From Amphirosellinia nigrospora (Eukaryota; Ascomycota; Sordariomycetes; Xylariales; Xylariaceae): a stretch of DNA of 64,000 nucleotides. This document shows, one piece after another, positions 56,342 through 64,000 of the stretch. The translations under genes were made by a program, and so were the position numbers. A model generated the notes under the pieces. That model saw nothing but the letters and a program-made list of their open reading frames with translations, did no database searches and was not told the DNA's origin. Where the stretch lies: contig SCHM01000003.1 of NCBI GenBank assembly GCA_004123355.1, forward strand, positions 62,001 through 126,000, written 5' to 3'. Position 1 is the stretch's first letter, and each line of letters begins with the position of its first letter.

Positions 56342-58965
56342 TTTTAGAAGACCAGATAGACAAAAATAAGTTATAAAGCTAATTCAAATTCATCTTGATA
56401 GAATGAATTACCAAAAAGACGGGGTTCTCCCGTTACATAGTAGTTTCGCTTTGCCACCGGTGATCATTGAACTTCATGTCATTTTCTTTTAAAATATGTT
56501 TATTGTGAGGTATTTTTACGCAGCGCTAATTTTGATGCCAACGGTGGTCATCTATCAAGACGCTCCTCAGACTCGCTCAATATTAATCGGGGTATCTGAG
56601 ATGGTCGGTTATTCTTGCTCTTGCGTCGGTTATGTAAGGGGTGAGTTCCCATACTTCGGTTGCACTCCCCGTCTATGAAGATAAAGATATCTATGAATGA
56701 GTAGGGTGAAATAGAATCGGACTCATTTCTACTACGGTTGTTATTTTGTCTGCATACGGCTTTACGCGACTATAAATGGATATGATCAATTTGAGGAACC
56801 CTATGCTTGAGGTCGGCCTTGAAACACAGATCTAGAGTAAATACTGACATGCCCATCATTACAATCTGCAGTTAGTGACAATAAGTACTCTAACCTATTG
56901 TCCGGCAACGACTAAGCATGTAAAAAAAAAAACATCACCTTGTAATGTATGAGTAACGTTACATCAAGTATGTTTCAGTACGGTAGACTTTCAAGTTGAG
57001 AACCTACTCGTCGTTTGCTGATAGTCTGCCCTTGTCTTTCTAGCTCATACCCTAAAAATAGTACATTGTTACAGCCGTACAGTGACCTGTGCAGTGAAGC
57101 TGCGGCACTGTAGCTGTATCTATATACAGTTAGGTAGCTTAGTAACCAAGGCTGCCACCTTGGTTATTCTGATCCCTTTTGGTGGTTGGATGCCCCAACT
57201 GGTTAGGTGGCCGTGCCCGGCAGGTCTAGCAGGCTACTCTGGATTTAAGCTGTCACATACATCTTGGTAAGAGTTCCGTGGAGTTATCTATCTCTGCAGT
57301 CTAACCCGACCAGAGGCATAGGCCTATAGCGGGAGGACAAAAGTAGCTCTGATAAGTAAACAGCATTGTATATAAAAGAACATATCGAGCACGTATAGGT
57401 TGATCTATTTACAAAAGTCGTTTGCTATTTTTCATTCATAAGAAGTAGAATAGAGCGTGTGATGTTGACAGTGCTGTTGAGAAATAATGGAGCTGCACCT
57501 CAAGAAGCGTTAGAACTACCATCGAGGTCTATAGTCTTGTTTCACAGGCTTTGGCAAGGAGAAATATCTAATGAGCCCCCAAGATCTAATATCATATGCG
57601 ATCATCATTGGTAGTTAATAGATACCTACTCCAATTCCATAGAAGTCGCCAATTTTCAAGACATGCCGTCAGGACCTTTAGTATACGAGTATGAGATGAT
57701 GATTGTTGTCATGCGAAGGGTCCAATCTGCCTTCTGCCATAGGCTAGCCCCCTATCCCTAGCCACATACACACAGAACCTTTGTCTGAGGGGAGCGGTGT
57801 CGTGACACATAGAGTTGTATTTTGAAAGAATAGAGGTTGATTTGATTTGCCCTTAGTTGTCATATACTCTTACTAGCGCCTCGGATGCATAGACCTAAGG
57901 TATCGTCCAAAATATTACGATCCGTTTTAGGAATTCAATAAACCTTCGTGCTGCTGAACACTTCTTTCCATCCAAATATCGCCTGATAACAGTAAGAATA
58001 CATATGTCGTAGCAACCGATAGCTATTTTTCATCACCCGACAGTCATCCCATGTGAATACAGTCCAAAAAGCCAAGTAGCATGAATTTTAAACATTGTAC
58101 AATCGTCATCTTCGGATCGTTTTTTAGAAAGGAGGCCAGGGAAGCGGGGTTTGTACACTCTGACCTCTAGCTCAATGTATTGTCACTTTAGCGCCTTTGG
58201 TTTAGAGGTCAGATGGACTCGGACGGTTGGCCTAGTTTCGCTAATTACATCTTGACAAACTGGTCTAGCCATGGGCATGGGTGCCGTGATTGGTGTCCAT
58301 TCAAGCAATCCGCCGCCGATGCCTACAGACTTCGATGGATGAAAACGCGTTATTCTTGATTCAGTTATATCACAGCCAAATATAGGTATGCATCATCTTT
58401 CGCCACAATAATATGACAATGACGCCTAGGTGCTTCTACTTTGTTGGGTGCTTGACTATAGGGTGATACTAGCACTCCTTACTGGTCCGATGATGAGATG
58501 CTAGCCTTTCGAGTTGCTCGGAAGAAGTACTTGGAGAATGGTCTGAAGATCGTTGGCACGGTCCAGGTCTATGGAAATGGAAAAAGCGAGACGATCCTAG
58601 CAGATCTTATTCATGATCATAGCCCTGGTATCAAATCAAAACGAATATAGAACACTAAGATATTGTAGTCACTTTCTTAGCCTCAAGATATAGAATTGCA
58701 ATCTCTAGTAACCTGGGGAGAGAAGAACGTCATTACGTGTGATTGTGGCATGATTTGAATTCTCAAAGAAAACCGAATATGTATTACTAGAAAGTGAATT
58801 GAAATATTTTCCATGGTTTAAATATGTTATAAGGCAATTCCCATTGTACCACATTATCAGTAAAGCCTTTTTTCTGAAGCATTTCTGAGTGTCAAAATTC
58901 ATCCAGTCACTAAAAGCTACTGATGCATTAATAGAAATCAGTAGTGTGTCCTGTAATGCCTTGAC
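56342..58965. other. 2.6-kb gene-poor stretch
   Basis: No convincing gene apart from the possible exon at 58,480. Frames at 56,496-56,678, 57,082-57,270 and 58,705-58,902 have no known resemblance. A ten-base A run lies near 56,922-56,931. No transposon ends or RNA genes are recognised. Confidence 0.4.
58480..58650 (+). CDS. Possible terminal exon of an unrecognised gene
   Basis: A 56-residue frame with protein-like composition: YWSDDEMLAFRVARKKYLEN, GLKIVGTVQVYGNGKSETIL, ADLIHDHSPG, ending at TAG 58,648-58,650. It has no good start of its own (first Met at 58,498) and may be the last exon of a gene whose earlier exons lie within 58,250-58,460, where some coding-like text (SSNPPPMPTDFDG) occurs. 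Family unknown. Confidence 0.25.
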   Translation, partial: YWSDDEMLAFRVARKKYLENGLKIVGTVQVYGNGKSETILADLIHDHSPGIKSKRI

Positions 58966-60222
58966 TTAGGCAAGTTTGACAACGTCCTGTACTTCCACAC
59001 CGCCAACCCAGACCCTCGCTATATCTCGGTGTTCGAGATATTCAGAAGCGGGTTTGAGTTCAGCAGCACCAAGTCGGCCCGCTTTCCAATTGCAATCTGG
59101 CCTCGGTCGAACAACCGGTGAAGCGTCGCGCTCTGGATGGTGCCCGCTCTCAAGGCCTCAACCGGCGAGAGGCCTACGCCGTTAAGCAATTGCAGCTCAT
59201 CATGCAGCGTGCTCCCGAAAGCAAGGTCGATGCCCGGCGCGATGGGACCGACTGCATCCGTTCCAGCGATGATCGGCACACCAGCCAAGTGAAGTCTCCG
59301 CACGTTCTCTTCGATGTTTGCGTATGATGCATTGGTGTTGTTTGCGCGGCCGAGGAACGCTAACACTGCGGGGTTTGCGTATGCGTATTTGAAGATGCTC
59401 ATGGTGGGCGTGCAAACTGCTGGTTGATCTTCATCGTAGCGATGGTAGCGATCGATAGTAGTCCGTCATCTGGTATGTGCTGAATGCCATCACTCTTCGA
59501 TGCTACGGCTTGTTCGTAGGAGGTGATGTCGGACGCGTGGGTCATGGTTTGTCCATCGAAGACGTTGTGTGTGGTAGAAACGGCGGTGTTTTGCTGAGCT
59601 TGGTTCAAACTTCCTGGCTTTGCAACGATCTTGTAGTAGTCGCTGCCGTTACCAAAGGCCCAGGTCACGCGTTCCCGCAAGTCCGTGTCCGGGTAGACGA
59701 GTAGGTCTGGTGGAAGCTGTAGTGCGCCGTTCGCCGAGCCATTGCCGACGGCCGCTATACCTGCGGAGAGAAGCGAGGCAACATCTGTCTGGTTATTGTT
59801 CCTCAGCGCTGCACACGCGGCGTAGTCGCGGCATGCCATGTTTAGCGCTGTTGTCACGCCGTAAGACGTGATGTTGGCGAGACCCGTGAGGTCGGGCACG
59901 TGCACATGGGCATCGATGAGGCCAGGGATGAGAAACTGGCCAGTGCCGTCTATCGTGATTCCGACGTCACTAGTGTCGGCAGTGATGAGGCCATTTGCGA
60001 ATACGACAGATTGGGGATTGGTGAAACCCAGTCCGTTGAAGATTCGTACGTTCTGGATTGCTGTCTTCGACGATGTGAGCGGTGCTCGTCGTGTACATGC
60101 TTGACTTTGGATGTCACGAGCTGTCACTGTGTGCTGAGCACCTTGGAGGCATGCCTGTGAGATGGCAGCGCGGCCGCGAGAACGCAAAACGAGGTTGATG
60201 TTGTCCTCATATTGGATTTCAT
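58966..60222 (-). CDS. Secreted metal-dependent amidohydrolase
   Basis: Amidohydrolase-superfamily fold of the imidazolonepropionase/prolidase-like type. Start taken at 60,222, giving MKSNMRTTSTSFCVLAAALP, a likely secretion signal; the frame shifts near 60,125. Metal-site landmarks in order: LIPGLIDAHVHVPDL (His-x-His), DYYKIVAKPG (possible bridging Lys), MTHASDITSYEQAV (His), DGIQHIPDD (His) and VPIIAGTDAVGP (Asp). The C terminus IGKRADLVLLNSNPLLNI is typical. Frames change near 59,410 (one A missing) and just before 59,019; the family-like ending RVWVGGVEVQDVVKLA is read in the next frame and stops at 58,966. It is divergent from the Zn2Cys6 gene, 613 bp away, which may control it. Substrate unknown. 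Confidence 0.75.
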
Positions 60223-60835
60223 GCTGGAAGCTATTCAGGGTGGAAATTTTAAAATTAGAGCAGAGAGACCAAAGATATTTCATGGACCATTCTACAGCCA
60301 GTTCTCCAGGAGAACGGCCTCCCTTTTAAGCAGGTTTCCTCCATGCTTTGCCGGCTGCAGGTCATGACTGCTACATGGTTTGGATTGTGTTCCCCAGGAT
60401 ATGATGTGCCTGTCTCGACGTGGCGGCGCAGTCAACCTCGCACACTATACTGATTGAAGACACAACCGCGTGAGGGAACTTCAAGTAAGAGGTTGTAGCA
60501 CATCAAGGCCGTCCGGAGCGGATTTATTGCGATGCACTAACCCACCACCGGTTCATACAAGGTTCTCGCACACTAATCCCCATGTGGAAGGGCATCATAT
60601 CGTTGACGGTAGGACTCGGCCAATTGAATAGTGGCGGCGGCGGTCTTGATTTTAGCGACTTATACTAATAACCATATAGATGAGGGACGGCAGCCTCCGT
60701 AAAAGGGGGTCGTCGCGTACACTGTGACCCGTATCTTCCGAACCATCTCCAAAATAATACTCCTCTTGACAACATCAATCGGCCAGGCTAGACTTCCGCG
60801 CTCTGCCACTAACTAGATTTTGTAGAGAAGTGATT
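60223..60835. promoter_or_regulatory. Divergent promoter: amidohydrolase and Zn2Cys6 regulator
   Basis: 613 bp separate two head-to-head genes. A regulator next to one enzyme gene suggests local control. I looked for inverted CGG half-sites, the usual target of such regulators; several CGG and CCG triplets are present, but no clearly spaced pair can be picked out by eye. Confidence 0.4.
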
Positions 60836-62208
60836 ATGGCACCTGGATCTAAACAGTTTCACTCCAAATCCCGAAATGTAAGTATATCAGTGGTGTTCAA
60901 CCTCGAACTCGATTGGCTGATCAATGTAGGGTTAATATATCCCGACTTGGAATCTTGAACTACACGATGCTTACCAATCGACTGTTCTAGGGTGCGGGCA
61001 GTGTAAAAAACGACGCGTCCGGGTTCGTGTTGCATACAGTGTTTCTAACAAGAAAAGTGCACATTAGCTAATGGGACCTGCAGTGCAATTGTCAAGGCCC
61101 TGTTTGCTCGAATTGTCAAAGGCGTAATGAGTTTTGCGACTACCTTCGGGATCATAAGTCACAATCACCCGAGGTGGAAGCATTCCGGCGGCGGGGGCAA
61201 ATCGTACCTTTTCAACTAGACCATGCTTCTCTTCCAATGAAGATGACGACTGGTATGGATGAGAATCCTTACCTCTCATCTTATGCCGACCTCGTCGTAT
61301 CGCTCGACTACTCCCCAATATCCGCCAAGGAACGAGAACTTCTAGCTCACGCGACAGCCTTCTTCCTAAGGACAGATTGGGCGCCCGCCACCTTACCACA
61401 ATCAGACCACAACTATCATACCAGAAAGCTTGGGTACTTATTGCCGACTATATCTTCGCTTTGCGCTATATACCAAACAGTGCAACGAGAATCTCAGTCA
61501 TCAAACACATATGCCAAAGCCATGCAGCACCACATAACTGCGTCCTCCAGATTCCGGCACACCGAACGTGGCGTCCACGAAGGCAACTGGCTGCCGATTC
61601 TGATGTTTGGGGTCGGTTATATCATGTTCAACTTTGCTGCGGCCCAGTCCATGTCAGACAGCGATTTTGACATCCTTAGTATCTTCCACGTCTTGAGAGG
61701 TACGGCTGAAATAGGGGATCAGATTGGGTTCTTTTTAGAAAGGAGCACCCTACGTAATATATTAGAACGTAGGCGGCGCGAAATTGATGAGCCCCCAGCA
61801 ACGAACGACGTAACGCACGCTGTAGATCAATTAAGCTTGGTAGAGCACCCAGATGGCACCCATGAGACGACGCGAACACACTGCGAGCATGCTGTCGAGG
61901 CGTTAAAACGGTGGACCCGGTTCGTCCACGGCGCGCCACGAACCTGGCAACATTTCATTCTCTGGCCCGCATCGGTCACGGACGGATTCATCATGGCCTT
62001 GAAAGCGAAACAGCCGGTGGCACTGCTGATCTACATTTATTGGTGTGTTGTCATGCACCGTGCACCCAAACGATGGTATGCAAATGGATGGCATCAACGA
62101 GTGACTGTCGCTCATGGCCAATATTGGCCCGGAATACCACGCCTTATTAGGATGGCCTCGCCTCGCTTTGAGCCTCCCTTGGTAGCAGACAATACATCAC
62201 TACTATGA
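60836..62208 (+). CDS. Zn(II)2Cys6 transcription factor
   Basis: Exon 1 60,836-60,877 (MAPGSKQFHSKSRN), intron to 60,990, exon 2 60,991-61,022, intron 61,023-61,083, exon 3 61,084-62,208. Together they read CGQCKKRRVRCNCQGPVCSN then CQRRNEFCDY, a complete binuclear zinc cluster Cys-x2-Cys-x6-Cys...Cys-x2-Cys-x6-Cys for DNA binding. The first donor reads AATGTAAGT; one more G (AATG|GTAAGT) is needed to keep the frame. The rest (about 350 residues) has the helical character of fungal regulators: SYADLVVSLDYSPISAKERE, FFLRTDWAP, WLPILMFGVGYIMFNFAAAQ. Divergent from the amidohydrolase gene. Confidence 0.8.
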
Positions 62209-62415
62209 ACACATTTCTGACAGATCACTTGACATTCTATTAGACAACACATTGCTGGGCTTCTATATTGATGTTGTATTATAGGTTATTCTAAGTTTTG
62301 AGTGTTTGAATGTAAGGATCTTTCACTTTTATATTCATCTATATTGCTAAAAACTCCAGTTTAAATTTTGTACACTTCATTTGCCGTTGCTCGTTGTTTC
62401 CCAACTGATAAGTAC
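62209..62415. other. Short convergent 3' gap
   Basis: 207 bp between the regulator stop and the minus-strand gene; nothing recognised. Confidence 0.4.
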
Positions 62416-63413
62416 CTAATACTTCCAGGTCTCATTCCTTCTATCGACCTCTTTTTTCATCGCATCATGTACTGGATGGTTTCCTACCCGACCTAGTACA
62501 GGCATAATCTTATCCAGGGCCGTCTCGAAATTTCGTGCCCCTTTTGATAACTCCATCTCGACTTCATAGAGTCTTTGGTAGATGCCGGTCTGCATGTCGT
62601 CGAGCCTATTAGAGATAGTAGTATTATCCAGTTTATTTAAAAGGGGTGTATGAACTAACCTTACATCGGAAGGCCTTCTAGAAAACAACCTAGTCTTCAA
62701 GTCTGATGTTTTGCAATATCTTAGCTCGCTTTCATTTGTCTCAGAGTGATATCTAATTCTGATGTTCTATAACTTGTGTACAGGCTCGTCCTCGTGGAGA
62801 ACTGCAATATGCGGGGGTTGGTCATGGGTAGTTCGGGCGTCGTAGGATCCAATACCCGGCAGAGAGATAGATTTCCACTATTCAGGGGAACGGAATCGCC
62901 CCCGGCATAGCATGGAGCTTATGGGATAATTTTAATTACTCAGCTGCAGTGCCCCATATCGGAGGTAAAAAGATAGTATAAACCAGGGTACAGATGAGCA
63001 TGATAGTGCACGTCAAGACAGAATAATTTATTGTCTGATGTAATATCCTCAAGAGTTGCAACACAGTTTCGCATGACGCTTTCGAGAGGGAGTAGTGTCA
63101 TATGGATATATTACAGTTTATGTCTCCAGTGCCACAACTAAAAGAGGACAGATGATGCTGCAAAATAAAGAATCCACTCGTGAAGAAGTCGTCCGCCTTA
63201 GCCGATGGCCATGTCCCACATCGCGTAGATGATCTTAGTTTGAGTAAACGTGAAGTTACCGCAGGTAAGATCTAGAGCCAAGGTTTGTTCCTCCGCACTG
63301 TTTCCGAAGTCGTTATAACTAGGGTTGAGATCATCTGGAAAGATTCGGTCTATGGTGCTCGGTCTCGTCTGGATGACTTTACTGAGGATACCCGACATTA
63401 TCAATCCAATCAA
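62416..63413 (-). CDS. Partly readable membrane-protein gene
   Basis: A minus-strand gene with uncertain structure. The left piece (63,198-63,413) has EEQTLALDLTCGNFTFTQTK then IIYAMWDMAIG, which resembles the region before the first conserved membrane block of a family of fungal polytopic membrane proteins (usual continuation around G-R-G-G-Q). Between 63,180 and 62,710, fragments such as IMLICTLVYTIFLPPIWGTA look membrane-spanning but lie in different frames. The last part is well formed: RRPSDVR joined across a small intron (GTTAGT...CTAATAG) to LDDMQTGIYQRLYEVEMELS and a tail ending RRNETWKY at 62,416. Either indel errors or a decaying gene; function unknown. Confidence 0.4.
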
Positions 63414-64000
63414 AACGTCATCGTGATCAAAGTATGCCTTTTATTTGACCACCAGCGGGAATATGCCAGAGAACGAAAGGTGTACTTTTCGACTAAAGTG
63501 TTCTTAGATATAGCTGATATGACACCTTGATCAGGAATGACACACGGATCTCGCACGAAGCCCGCCTAATACTACCCTACGAGGCTGACGAAGTCGTACG
63601 GAGTTGTACAAATCTCGTGAGTCTCAGTGCGTCACCGAAAGCTGAGATAAAAAACCGAGACACACAGACTCCAGTTATACGAGTCTACGGAGGTCCGCGA
63701 GGCTGTAGGATATATACAAGGGTATATCGAGCTTAGATGGCACGGAATCCTCCCGCCCGGAGATATAAGGAAGATTTAAGTTGAAGCTAATCCAGGCCCC
63801 TGACAGAGGCCTTTGTAACAGCTCAACCCGACTCATACATAAACTTATCGCTTCCAATGATTAATCGCTGCTCCACACCTTTACGGGACAGGACGCCCTG
63901 TAGGATTTAATGTACATATGATTGTGGATACATGTAAACTACGCATTGCATGTTCAAGATATGAAATCACTGACATGGCCAGTCTGGTCCTTTAAACAAC
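63414..64000. other. Right-end stretch, nothing firm
   Basis: May contain the 5' part of the membrane-protein gene on the minus strand, but no start could be fixed. Frames at 63,527-63,736 and 63,675-63,857 are unconvincing. Confidence 0.35.

Overview
The window reads as nuclear DNA of a filamentous ascomycete (Pezizomycotina, most likely a sordariomycete; the class is an inference). The evidence is: short spliceosomal introns (53-114 bp, one of 264 bp) with GTATGT/GTAAGT-type donors and CTAAC/CTGAC branch sites; fungal families (lanosterol synthase, SGT1, SRP54, SPO11, Zn2Cys6 regulator, GH43, pisatin-demethylase-like P450, HET-like fragment); and a 10-kb AT-rich block almost free of CpA/TpG, as expected after repeat-induced point mutation (RIP).

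Layout. 1-9,985: RIP-degenerated repeat DNA with a readable 800-bp foldback transposon (7,474-8,273) and faded tandem duplications. 9,990-10,250: Ty3/gypsy relic. 10.4-17 kb: a gene graveyard with a biotinyl-domain fragment, two small secreted proteins, a HET-like remnant and a decayed FAD amine oxidase. 19.0-25.4 kb: an intact kinase-like gene facing a large conserved fungal gene of unknown function that begins with a zinc-finger-like motif. 25.4-29 kb: gene-poor, with a compact double hairpin at 26.1 kb. 29-46 kb: mainly core genes, namely a hypothetical gene, a YAR1-like ankyrin protein, SPO11, lanosterol synthase (ERG7), SGT1, a P450 and SRP54. 46.5-48.8 kb: a low-complexity protein ending in about 40 hexapeptide repeats of the type DQSAYV. 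50.9-64 kb: a PAP2-type lipid phosphatase, a two-module GH43 enzyme, a TPR protein, a secreted amidohydrolase divergent from a Zn2Cys6 regulator, and a partly read membrane-protein gene.

A pattern runs through the conserved genes. Many reading frames break at single points where one base appears to be missing, often from a short run of identical bases, while splice sites stay intact. Since this affects likely essential genes (ERG7, SRP54, SGT1), unpolished long-read assembly is the simplest explanation. The 13-17 kb remnants differ: they carry C-to-T/G-to-A type nonsense changes and look like real decay.

No complete new multi-gene system is evident. The best candidates for something undescribed are the hexapeptide-repeat protein, the kinase-like/zinc-finger-like convergent pair, and the 26.1-kb double hairpin.
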